The position numbers and the translations under genes were made by a program. A stretch of 8,496 nucleotides of DNA, from positions 1 through 8,496 of the forward strand of contig JAQUOK010000097.1 in NCBI GenBank assembly GCA_028717165.1, given 5' to 3'. Of this stretch, positions 1-6,738 are shown in pieces. Each line of letters begins with the position of its first letter. The first letter of the stretch is position 1. The notes beneath the pieces were generated by a model. That model saw nothing but the letters and a program-made list of their open reading frames with translations. It was not told the DNA's origin and did not search any database. The DNA comes from Victivallaceae bacterium (lineage in GTDB: Bacteria; Verrucomicrobiota; Lentisphaeria; Victivallales; Victivallaceae).

Positions 1-998
1 ATGACGCTGTATAAAGTGGTGGTTTTGCCGCTCCCGGTCGGGCCGACCACCAGGATAATGCCGTGAGGAATGGAAATAAGTTTATCAAAACGGCTGCGCA
101 GACTTTTTGCCATACCGAGCTTTTCAAGGTCAAAAGCCATGACATCCTTGCGCAAAATGCGCATGACAATGCTTTCGCCGTTCATTACCGGAATAGTGCT
201 TATCCGCACATCCATATCGAAATTGCCGACGTGGAAATTGGTACGCCCGTCCTGCGGCAGACGGCTTTCGGCGATGTTCAGCCCGCCGATAAGTTTTATC
301 CGCGAAGCAATGGCGGGATAATCGCGCAGCGAACAGCTCAGATATTCCCGCAGTATCCCGTCAATGCGGAAACGCGCAACCACCCGTTCCTCCTCCGGCT
401 CGATATGAATATCGCTGGCGTTCTGTTCGATCGCCTGGGAGAGCATTTCATTTATCAGACGAACGATTTTTGCCTCGCTGGCAAGGTTCCTCAGCGTATT
501 TTCATCGCCGTCAAGCAATTCAAGGGCGTTTTCATCAGAAAGTTTTTTATCTATATAAACCCGGTTTATCATACGTTCAAGGATGCTGCGCCGGATAAAA
601 CAAAAGCTCAATTCAAAATTGAAAAAACGTTTGAAAACATAATAATGATGTTTGAGCCGGTAAGGATCGCAAACCAGCATCATCATGCGTCCGTCGCCCC
701 AGGTATATGGGATACAGCAGTTTGCGGTCAGGTAATCCACGCTTATATGCTCATTTTTTTCAGGTTCAATGAGATCGCTCTCATCAAAAGGCTTTACATG
801 CAGCGCTTCCGTATAGATATTGAGCAGGTCTGTTTCTGAAATCAGGCCTTTTTCGCACAAAATATTGTCCGCATCAGTTCCCGTTGAATGAGGCCGGGAA
901 AGTCTGGCGTAATCCGGGAAACGGGCGGAGAGGATTTTTTTAATCGCATTCAGGCCTTTTTCAAGATTCGCTTCCGAATTGTTTATTTTCAGTTCCAT
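1..998 (-). CDS. gspE: GspE/PilB-family secretion/pilus assembly ATPase, N-terminal 332 residues (partial)
   Basis: Cytoplasmic hexameric ATPase that powers pseudopilus or pilus assembly in type II secretion and type IV pilus machines. The frame was translated from the ATG at 998 and stays open to the window edge, which removes the Walker B, Asp/His-box and zinc-binding parts. Residues 1-150 form a divergent N-terminal domain that still has the family signature LCEKGLISETDLL (about 64-76), as in T2SSE_N/MshEN domains. Residues 190-332 are highly conserved: SDIHIEPEEERVVARFRIDG (about 215-234), RLPQDGR (about 261-267), VRISTIPVMNGESIVMRIL (about 264-283) and the Walker A GPTGSGKT (319-326, Lys325). 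The ATG overlaps the secretin stop by 10 nt (ATGGAACTGA), so translation is probably coupled. An AAGGAGG sits 19 nt upstream, too far to be an ideal ribosome site, while AAAGGG lies 11 nt away. GspE and PilB cannot be told apart from this part; GspE is preferred because of the GspD-type secretin. Confidence 0.95.
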   Translation of the reverse strand, partial: MELKINNSEANLEKGLNAIKKILSARFPDYARLSRPHSTGTDADNILCEKGLISETDLLNIYTEALHVKPFDESDLIEPEKNEHISVDYLTANCCIPYTWGDGRMMMLVCDPYRLKHHYYVFKRFFNFELSFCFIRRSILERMINRVYIDKKLSDENALELLDGDENTLRNLASEAKIVRLINEMLSQAIEQNASDIHIEPEEERVVARFRIDGILREYLSCSLRDYPAIASRIKLIGGLNIAESRLPQDGRTNFHVGNFDMDVRISTIPVMNGESIVMRILRKDVMAFDLEKLGMAKSLRSRFDKLISIPHGIILVVGPTGSGKTTTLYSV

Positions 999-3271
999 AA
1001 ATCCCAGAACCCTTTATCCTCCTTGGAAATTGCAGCACCGTTCACATTCTTCTCATGGAACAACTGCAGTTCCTTAACTGAAGTGCGGTAACGCTTCAGC
1101 AATTCCTCAAGCTTGGTGTTCTTCTCGATAATCGTTCCGGTAATCAGCATCAGCAGTTCAGTGCGTTCAACCTGCAGATCCGAGTCCCCGACCAGCCGCC
1201 GCAAAATCGGGATCTTGCCGATAAACGGTATCGTATCGAGGTTATCGGTGATTTTTTCCCGGATAAGTCCGCCGATGATAATCGTCTGTTCGTTTCCGAT
1301 GGACAATGAAGTGTTCATAACGCTTTCCCGGATTTCCGGCGAGTCAATTTCCGAAGTGGTATTGACGATGGCCTCGGAAACGGTCTGCTCCAGGTCAAGA
1401 GTGATGCGTCCTCCCCGGCTGACATGGGGCGTTACTTCGAGAATAACGCCGGTCTCATAGTACTGGATATTGCGCACCAGACTGGTGGAAACATCGCTGG
1501 TGGTCGAAACGACCGATTGGGAATTGGTAACTTCCGACTGGACAAGGGGAACCTTGGCGCCGACGGAAATTTTGGATTTCGTATGGCTTATGGCGAGAAT
1601 CTGCGGGCTGGAAATGATCTTTACATTGGTGTTGCCGGCCAGAGCCTGAATATAACCGAATTTCTGGCTGGGGTCGGAAGGATTGAAAATCCAGAGTTTA
1701 CCGCCGTACTGGGAATCCTGACCGGTTCCCGGCACCAGATTCTTATAATTTGTCCCGAAAATGGATTCTATTCCGCTGCCGGAGCCCAGCCCCATCATTT
1801 CCAGTCCGAACTTGGTGGATTTAGTCAGCCTGATCTCCGCAACCAGCACTTGCAGCAGCACCTGCGTCGGAATGGTATCGAGCCGCTCGATAACCGCTTT
1901 CATCATCGCGTATGAACGCGGCGTAGTCCTGATCACCAGCCGGTTGTGAACGGCATCGGCAAACAGCTTTACCGGAATTTCAAAAACTGTCGCAGGCCCG
2001 TCCGGAGAATCACCTTCCTTTTTCGTTTTAGTAGTATTTGCGCTTCCTTTGAAAGAAGCCTGATTTTTGCTGTTTTCCGCGGCAATGCTGGCTCCCTCGA
2101 TCGGGAAGATCACCGAAAGCGCCTGGGCCAGTTCATCCGCCTTGCCGTTAACCACTGAATAAATGAATACCCGTTCCTGTTCGCCGACTTCTGTTTTATC
2201 GAGGATCAAAACCCAGCGTTCAACCTCTTTCAATGCCTCTTCAGTAGCGGCTGAAACGATAATTACCTGCAGACGTTCGAGACTCGTCAATTGAATCGCT
2301 CCGGGAATTATCTTAGTCAGGTCGAAAGAAATATTAAACCCGAGAACCGGCAAAAGCTCGCCAAGTTCCCTGGCTATTCTGCCGGCTGAAACGTTATTGC
2401 AGGGAATAACCTGTTTGTGCCAGTTGAATTTATCCCTTTTGTCCATCGCCTGGATCAAGCTGTACATTTTGGGAATATTAGTCGGCGAATCCACGAGCAT
2501 TACCGCGTTCTGGCGCTCAAGCGCAATAAAAGTGCCTCCCTGGTGCGTAAAAGGTTTGAGCTGTTCCACTATCTTCTTGGCGTCGGCATATTCGAGATGA
2601 TAAAGCAGAAGTTCAACATTTTCCTTGGAAACCCGGTCCTTCCCGAAACCGATCTGCTGCTGCATGGACATTTTAGCCTGGGGAATGATCCTGATCAGAT
2701 CATCAGAGAGCGAACAATACGCACCGCACATCCAGAGCATTTGTTCGAAAGTCTTCCACAGTTCCTGCCGGGTAAGTTTGCCGTTTATCGACATCGTGAC
2801 GCTGCCGCGGGTTTCCGGATCTATGCTGTAATTGAACTTCAGGATCTGCGCAAATGCCGGAACCACGTCAACCAGGCCGGCGCCGCTGAAATTGAGGGTT
2901 ATTTCCGTTGCTTTATTCATATCCGCCTTTTCGAGATATTTCATATAAAAAGGTTGTACTTCGCTTTTGGAATGGGGTTGGGGCTTTTCCGTTTTAAACG
3001 AGGCGAGTGAACTTGGTTCCCTCGTGAATTTATGCCCGGATACCATTTCATCCTGCATTGTCTTCGGCTTAAGCGGCAGCGGGTTATGATGGCCGAAAGT
3101 AAATTTTTCATTCTTCTTCTTATCTTTTTTTTCTTTTTCCTTTTCTTTATCGGAAAGGGTTTCACAACCGGTAATAAAAAAAGCAGCCGTCAGCATTCCC
3201 GCAAGTAGAACCGCCAAAATCTTACAGGTAAAGTATCCCGTATCGACAGGTAATATTTTTTTTATATCCAT
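989..3271 (-). CDS. gspD: GspD-type outer-membrane secretin with lipoprotein signal
   Basis: Forms the multimeric outer-membrane channel of the type II secretion / type IV pilus-class machine. The 760-residue product has a lipoprotein signal (hydrophobic 18-34, lipobox ITGC with Cys36), then a Lys/Glu-rich linker (41-56). An N0/STN-like domain follows at about 122-197, then three N1-like modules (about 217-280, 285-358, 365-468). The secretin barrel spans about 470-716 and holds VLLQVLVAEIRL (471-482), ISSPQILA (553-560), VGAKVPLV (570-577) and IPFIGKIPILRRL (681-693) followed by RTELLMLITG (703-712). Three N1-like modules fit GspD better than PilQ. The C-terminal 44 residues may be the pilotin/S-domain-like tail, but a lipidated secretin may not need a separate pilotin (inference). 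The start is supported by GGAG 7 nt before the ATG and the 27-nt gap after the upstream gene. It lies between the PilP-like gene and the ATPase. Confidence 0.95.
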   Translation of the reverse strand: MDIKKILPVDTGYFTCKILAVLLAGMLTAAFFITGCETLSDKEKEKEKKDKKKNEKFTFGHHNPLPLKPKTMQDEMVSGHKFTREPSSLASFKTEKPQPHSKSEVQPFYMKYLEKADMNKATEITLNFSGAGLVDVVPAFAQILKFNYSIDPETRGSVTMSINGKLTRQELWKTFEQMLWMCGAYCSLSDDLIRIIPQAKMSMQQQIGFGKDRVSKENVELLLYHLEYADAKKIVEQLKPFTHQGGTFIALERQNAVMLVDSPTNIPKMYSLIQAMDKRDKFNWHKQVIPCNNVSAGRIARELGELLPVLGFNISFDLTKIIPGAIQLTSLERLQVIIVSAATEEALKEVERWVLILDKTEVGEQERVFIYSVVNGKADELAQALSVIFPIEGASIAAENSKNQASFKGSANTTKTKKEGDSPDGPATVFEIPVKLFADAVHNRLVIRTTPRSYAMMKAVIERLDTIPTQVLLQVLVAEIRLTKSTKFGLEMMGLGSGSGIESIFGTNYKNLVPGTGQDSQYGGKLWIFNPSDPSQKFGYIQALAGNTNVKIISSPQILAISHTKSKISVGAKVPLVQSEVTNSQSVVSTTSDVSTSLVRNIQYYETGVILEVTPHVSRGGRITLDLEQTVSEAIVNTTSEIDSPEIRESVMNTSLSIGNEQTIIIGGLIREKITDNLDTIPFIGKIPILRRLVGDSDLQVERTELLMLITGTIIEKNTKLEELLKRYRTSVKELQLFHEKNVNGAAISKEDKGFWDLWN

Positions 3272-3298
3272 ATCATATCTCCATGATAATTTTTATTT

Positions 3299-3943
3299 TC
3301 AACGCGGTTGGGCCCTGAATCTGCGATTTGCCCGGCCAACCTGGGTTTCCTGTGAACGGGGCGCCTGTGTACGAGGCGCCGGCGAACGGGAAGCAGGAAG
3401 GCGAGCAGAAGAGCGGGGAACTGCCGAACGCGGAGTCGCCGCAGGTTCTGCCTTTGCCAGTTCAAGTTCAACCTGCCGGCTGCCGTTTTTCAGAATTGCC
3501 GTCTTCTGGGTTATTTCATAAAGTTTGAAGCCGTCCCCGACATCTTCTCCGATCTTGAAAAAACTCTTGCCGTCGGAACTTTTAGTTTTGCGGTTGCTGA
3601 CGATAATAGCCCCCTTCAATTCGCCGAAATGACAAATACCCATCAGTTTCAGGTCGCATCGCTGATTGGTTTCTGTACCTTTGGCGGGAGCGGCCGGAGA
3701 TTTGTCTTCACCCCGGTCTTTTTCAAAGAGTTTGCTGTCGGCAAGAAGCGCAGCATAATCCTGGGAAACAACCGGACGAGACTTGTTGCGGGAAGGCATT
3801 TTATTCTTTATTACTTTCTTCTGCGGCAGTTTGGCTGAAGCCGCAGAAGGAGCGGCGGCCTCTATCCGGCGCGAATAAGCGCCAAGCAGCAAAACAATTG
3901 CCGATATAAAAATAATATTTAAAAACAAGTATATTTTTCTCAT
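3299..3943 (-). CDS. GspC/PilP-like inner-membrane linker protein with basic Pro/Arg tail
   Basis: Predicted bitopic protein linking the inner-membrane platform to the secretin. The 214 residues comprise a short cytoplasmic start, one membrane segment (about 4-22), an Ala/Lys/Pro-rich linker (about 29-95) and a compact beta domain at about 97-162. The beta domain has the GspC homology-region/PilP pattern: LKLMGICHFGELKGAIIVSN, then FFKIGEDVGDGFKLYEI, then TAILKNGSRQVEL. No PDZ or coiled coil follows as in classical GspC. Instead residues 167-214 are a low-complexity tail of repeated PRS/APR units with 11 arginines and one acidic residue. The ATG overlaps the upstream stop by 4 nt (ATGA), and the gene ends 27 nt before the secretin, the usual place of PilP before PilQ or GspC before GspD. 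The assignment rests on domain pattern and position; PilP and GspC share this fold, so the exact name is open. Confidence 0.8.
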   Translation of the reverse strand: MRKIYLFLNIIFISAIVLLLGAYSRRIEAAAPSAASAKLPQKKVIKNKMPSRNKSRPVVSQDYAALLADSKLFEKDRGEDKSPAAPAKGTETNQRCDLKLMGICHFGELKGAIIVSNRKTKSSDGKSFFKIGEDVGDGFKLYEITQKTAILKNGSRQVELELAKAEPAATPRSAVPRSSARLPASRSPAPRTQAPRSQETQVGRANRRFRAQPR

Positions 3944-4560
3944 CCGGTCTTGCCTTCGCTTTGGGTTTTCGCCTCGTTTTTGAACAATTTGCCGTCAGTA
4001 CACAGGAAACGAAGAGCTCCGCTGACATTAATGACAGTTTCTTCTTTTTTGTTAGCGACAGTCGGACGCAGATAACAGTTCACCCAGTAAATTTTCGCTT
4101 TTTCCTTGTCCAGTTCCTGCAAAAAGCTGATTACTTTTTCAAAACTCCCTTCCGCACTGATACTTACTTCCAGTGAAAAAGTGCCTTTGGCTATCTTCTT
4201 CTCCTGAATGCTGCTCATTGACTTCAAAATCAGGTTTGAAAATTTCGCGGCATGCTCAATGCGCTGACGGAGATATAAATCGGCCTTGACTTTGTCGTCC
4301 ACCAGGTAAAATGTTCTGATCTTACCGGCGACAATATCTTCTTCCCGGATATATTCGTTATATTGGTTCCGGGCCTTTTCCAGGTCCGCACGCAAACGCC
4401 GGTAAATATTCTTCTGTTCAAAGAGAAAATCCTGGGTCGGCCAGATTTCGTTACGATACTTGATCCCCGTAAAAGTGCAGAACACCATTACTATAACCAG
4501 CGCGACCATGCCCAGAAATATGCTTTTGGTATTCTTAACTTTTTTTTTCAGAAAACTCAT
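3940..4560 (-). CDS. PilO/GspM-like inner-membrane platform protein
   Basis: Predicted inner-membrane platform subunit of 206 residues. A basic N-terminus (LKKKVKNTK, 4-12) precedes one membrane segment (about 14-32). A periplasmic helical/coiled-coil stretch follows (about 42-100), then an alpha/beta domain (about 100-195) with the PilO-like run FSLEVSISAEGSFEKVISFL followed by the ALRFLCTDG strand near the end. This is the PilO/GspM architecture, a short cytoplasmic tail, one helix, a coiled coil and a ferredoxin-like domain, and the length is typical. The start is supported by GGAG 9 nt upstream and by the ATGA overlap with the upstream stop; its own stop overlaps the next start in the same way. 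Sequence conservation in this family is low, so the call depends strongly on context between the PilM-PilN fusion and the PilP-like gene. Confidence 0.82.
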   Translation of the reverse strand: MSFLKKKVKNTKSIFLGMVALVIVMVFCTFTGIKYRNEIWPTQDFLFEQKNIYRRLRADLEKARNQYNEYIREEDIVAGKIRTFYLVDDKVKADLYLRQRIEHAAKFSNLILKSMSSIQEKKIAKGTFSLEVSISAEGSFEKVISFLQELDKEKAKIYWVNCYLRPTVANKKEETVINVSGALRFLCTDGKLFKNEAKTQSEGKTG

Positions 4561-5843
4561 CTGCCTGTCTCCGCATTTTTAGGAGGCGCCAATATCAAAT
4601 ATAAATAATAAGTACCGTCATGACGTCTCGATTTTCTCAGGTTATCGATCGTATACACTCTTTCATCCCGCAATTTTGACAGCAGGTCTCCGGTATCGCG
4701 GCTGCTGGTTAAGTTTAAGTGTACTTTTTGCGACGTCATGTTATAACTGCTGAGCCAGATGTATTTCGGCAGTTTCCGGGCCATTGACGCCAGAACCTTT
4801 AACGGGTCAATTTCTTCGGGGACGGCAGCAATTATTTTCTGGCGAAGTTTCGCTCCCTTTCTGGCGGCGGCATTTTGAACCTGCAGGTTTTTTATCTGGG
4901 TTTGTTTCAGGATAATCGCGTTTTTTTGTTCCACGTAAACGCGGTAAACGTCCTGCCGCATCTGAAAAAGCAGCAATGTCAGGCAAATTAAAGCCGCAAT
5001 TCCGTTAGCGACCGTAAAATATTTCAAAAGTTTATTCCTCCTGGGCAACAGGTTCCCAGGCAATCTGAAGGCCAGCTTTTTTTCGTAAACGCCATATTCG
5101 CCGCTCAGTACATAGCGTGCCGCAAGCATACAGGGAACAAAACCGGACAAATCGTCTTTTACCGTTTTATCCGCGCTGCTCTGCCAGGCAAAATGTTTTT
5201 CAAGTTCAGAATAAAGATCACTGCTTTCAGCGTGTCCGGTTAAGCAGGACATATGCCGCAAACCGTCGTCTCCCGCCAGAAAAATATGCTCGCCATCAAC
5301 TACCGGCAGCAGAACATCCCGGCCGGCAGCAAATGGATCCAGACACATAAAGGGGTTTACATAGACATCCAGGCTTATCTGCCTGACCTGGAGTTCAGAA
5401 ATAAATTTCATCCAGCCGCTTCGTTCCATAAAAACAATGCGCAATCTGGCCAGATCATGGTCAACAGCATCGTTTTCGGATCCGGCAAGGCTTTCCTCCG
5501 GTACGGTCCTGGCACTCCAGACTATTTCGGAAAGCGGCAAGGGGGTATGTTTTACCAGTTCGAATTCAATAGCGTTACGCATTTCCTCCGGAGCAAGGAC
5601 AGGCATGCGCATTTCAAAAATACTGCTGCGCCTTATCTGGTCAACAAGGATTCTCTGGCTGCTGTTCTGGGCGTTAAGTACGTCCATGGCCTGCTGTAAA
5701 GTCTCGCCCGGACCGGCACTTTCGTTAAAACCGCCGGAAAAAATCCTTTCAACGCAATATTTCCCGTTTCCCCCGGTTTTTATGCGCAAACCGGCAACCC
5801 GGAAAGCATTTTGAATACTTATTACGATACAGCTTTTCGACAT
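4557..5843 (-). CDS. pilM: PilM-PilN fusion / GspL-like cytoplasmic-membrane protein
   Basis: Cytoplasmic actin-like domain joined to a periplasmic PilN-like domain, the GspL layout. It would dock the ATPase and nucleate the inner-membrane platform. Residues 1-270 are PilM-like. The stretch EEMRNAIEFELVKHTPLPLSEIVW (starting at 86) matches the conserved PilM block that normally reads as an acidic helix followed by P-F/L-P. A single membrane helix lies at 275-295. Then comes a coiled coil (about 297-330) and a ferredoxin-like PilN region (about 336-420) with LPKYIWLSSY and VHLNLTSS. The normal N-terminal actin-fold phosphate loop (IDIGSSS-like) reads ISIQNAFRV, so nucleotide binding may be lost (inference). 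The 428 residues fit PilM plus PilN better than PilM alone. The upstream region has no convincing Shine-Dalgarno; the frame is bounded by an in-frame TAA 6 nt before the ATG. It is the first gene of the operon and overlaps the next gene by 4 nt (ATGA). Confidence 0.88.
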   Translation of the reverse strand: MSKSCIVISIQNAFRVAGLRIKTGGNGKYCVERIFSGGFNESAGPGETLQQAMDVLNAQNSSQRILVDQIRRSSIFEMRMPVLAPEEMRNAIEFELVKHTPLPLSEIVWSARTVPEESLAGSENDAVDHDLARLRIVFMERSGWMKFISELQVRQISLDVYVNPFMCLDPFAAGRDVLLPVVDGEHIFLAGDDGLRHMSCLTGHAESSDLYSELEKHFAWQSSADKTVKDDLSGFVPCMLAARYVLSGEYGVYEKKLAFRLPGNLLPRRNKLLKYFTVANGIAALICLTLLLFQMRQDVYRVYVEQKNAIILKQTQIKNLQVQNAAARKGAKLRQKIIAAVPEEIDPLKVLASMARKLPKYIWLSSYNMTSQKVHLNLTSSRDTGDLLSKLRDERVYTIDNLRKSRRHDGTYYLYLILAPPKNAETGR

Positions 5844-5849
5844 TATTAT

Positions 5850-5942
5850 TTACTCAATATCAAGAATTTCCAGTACAGTAACGATTCTGGAATGAGGTAA
5901 AAAAGCACCTTGTTCCATTATCTTACTAAAAAAACAAGCCAT
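5850..5942 (-). CDS. Possible 30-residue leader ORF upstream of the secretion operon
   Basis: An open frame beginning ATG-GCT-TGT (reads MACFFSKIMEQG...) and ending ...EILDIE then TAA, 6 nt before the first secretion gene and in the same frame. A second in-frame ATG at its ninth codon could also start it. The frame stays open for a further 20 or so codons upstream of the ATG to a TGA. No good ribosome site precedes either ATG. I do not recognise the peptide. It could be a leader peptide, the remnant of a lost upstream gene, or chance in AT-rich DNA; chance is a fair explanation at this length. Confidence 0.22.
   Translation of the reverse strand: MACFFSKIMEQGAFLPHSRIVTVLEILDIE
5889..5916. 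repeat. 10-bp dyad / hairpin in the leader of the secretion operon
   Basis: The left arm GGAATGAGGT (5889-5898) and right arm ACCTTGTTCC (5907-5916) enclose an 8-nt A-rich loop. As DNA, eight of the ten positions are complementary. As plus-strand RNA all ten pair, with two G-U wobbles; as minus-strand RNA two central mismatches remain. It lies about 46-73 bp before the start of the first secretion gene. No T-run follows on the plus strand, so it is not a standard terminator. An operator or RNA structure is possible. Confidence 0.4.
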
Positions 5943-5956
5943 CCGTTGTTGTTCGT

Positions 5957-6008
5957 ATAATAAAACACACCACTGTCTACTGTAACATTTTTTTTGGCAA
6001 ATTCCAAT
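5957..6008 (-). promoter_or_regulatory. Weak promoter candidates for the secretion operon
   Basis: Two overlapping sigma70-like candidates read on the minus strand. The first is TTGGAA, a 17-nt spacer and TACAGT (about 6005 to 5979), four of six matches at each box. The second is TATTAT (5962-5957, five of six to TATAAT) with a poor -35 at TTACAG 17 nt before it. Either would give a 5-prime leader of 100 nt or more that contains the dyad and small frame described separately. No box pair is convincing by itself. Confidence 0.25.
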
Positions 6009-6089
6009 TCGATTTATTCAATATGCCTAAAGTTATTTGCCCGCTTATAATATTTTTATGAAACTTAATAAATTTCCGGAAATAAGCGC

Positions 6090-6118
6090 TTGACTTTTTA
6101 TTTCAGCCCGGTTATCCT
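6090..6118 (+). promoter_or_regulatory. Sigma70-like promoter of the duplicated membrane protein gene
   Basis: TTGACT (6090-6095, five of six to TTGACA), a 17-nt spacer and TATCCT (6113-6118, four of six to TATAAT). A transcript start near 6125 would leave a leader of about 35 nt before the ATG at 6160. It is the best promoter match in the intergenic region. Confidence 0.6.
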
Positions 6119-6159
6119 ATTCTGCTTCAACAAAAAAATATTGAACAGGGGATTAAGGT

Positions 6160-6738
6160 ATGCCTGAAAACAAAATAGCTTTTAAAAATGTGGTCAAAGT
6201 GTGGTGGAAATTCTTCTGGCGTTATGCAGTGCTCCTGACGACGATGCTGATCGCCAATGGCCTGATAATCAACCGCTTGAGTAAAACTTATGATTATCCG
6301 ACGTTTTTTTTCCTGCTAAGCATCAGCGTCAATCTGGGTTTGAACCTGCTGGTTTCATTCCTGATATTTAACTCGATCCTGGGCAAACCGCTCGGCAAGT
6401 CAGGACTTGTTATCGTCCCGGCTGCAGTTAAACGCTGCAATCCCGGCGCCCCCCCGGCTAAAATGAATCCGTTCCGGATTACTCTGGCATGGTGGAATTA
6501 TTTCTGGCGTTTCGCGCTGTTCGCTTTTGCAATAGCGTTCACGCTCGGCGCACTGTTCCCGATAATCGGGGAACATTTCGGTTACGCGCCATACAGCTTA
6601 CTGAAATACTCGAAATATATCGGCAATATTTCAGTAGTCCCGGCTTCCCTGCTGGTTTTTATCCTGCTTATGTGGCGCTCCGAAAAACGCCGCAAACTTG
6701 ATTTGATACCCGTCAGGGCAGAAGAAGTTAACCTGTAA
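6160..6738 (+). CDS. Small four-helix membrane protein with internal duplication, function unknown
   Basis: Predicted integral inner-membrane protein of 192 residues; family not recognised. It consists of two similar halves. The first begins FKNVVKVWWKFFWRYAVL (8-25) and the second FRITLAWWNYFWRFALF (105-121). Each start motif is followed by a hydrophobic helix (about 20-40 and 116-136), a short loop with aromatic residues, and a second helix (about 49-72 and 154-171). The halves are linked by a Pro/Gly-rich stretch (75-104), and a basic cytoplasmic tail closes the protein (RSEKRRK, 173-179). The repeat is also visible in the DNA as tggtggaa then tctggcgtt. The start is supported by AGGGG 8 nt upstream and by the promoter at 6090-6118. 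The gene diverges from the secretion operon, and its stop directly abuts the stop of the convergent lipoprotein gene. A role in secretion is not shown by the sequence; neighbourhood is the only link. Confidence 0.85.
   Translation: MPENKIAFKNVVKVWWKFFWRYAVLLTTMLIANGLIINRLSKTYDYPTFFFLLSISVNLGLNLLVSFLIFNSILGKPLGKSGLVIVPAAVKRCNPGAPPAKMNPFRITLAWWNYFWRFALFAFAIAFTLGALFPIIGEHFGYAPYSLLKYSKYIGNISVVPASLLVFILLMWRSEKRRKLDLIPVRAEEVNL

Noticed and set aside
63..839. Long plus-strand open frame of 258 codons
   Set aside because: It lies antisense to the ATPase gene, whose minus-strand frame contains conserved motifs including Walker A; the plus-strand product has no recognisable domain.
1424..1915. Plus-strand open frame of 163 codons
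   Set aside because: It is antisense to the conserved secretin barrel, with no family resemblance.
2417..3010. Plus-strand open frame of 197 codons
   Set aside because: It is a shadow of the secretin N-terminal domains on the opposite strand.
6046..6051. Perfect TATAAT on the plus strand
   Set aside because: No acceptable -35 hexamer lies 16-18 nt upstream and there is no extended -10; the pair at 6090-6118 is better.
6058..6093. Plus-strand 11-codon frame starting ATG-AAA-CTT upstream of the duplicated membrane protein gene
   Set aside because: It lies upstream of the likely transcript start, overlaps the -35 box and has no ribosome site.
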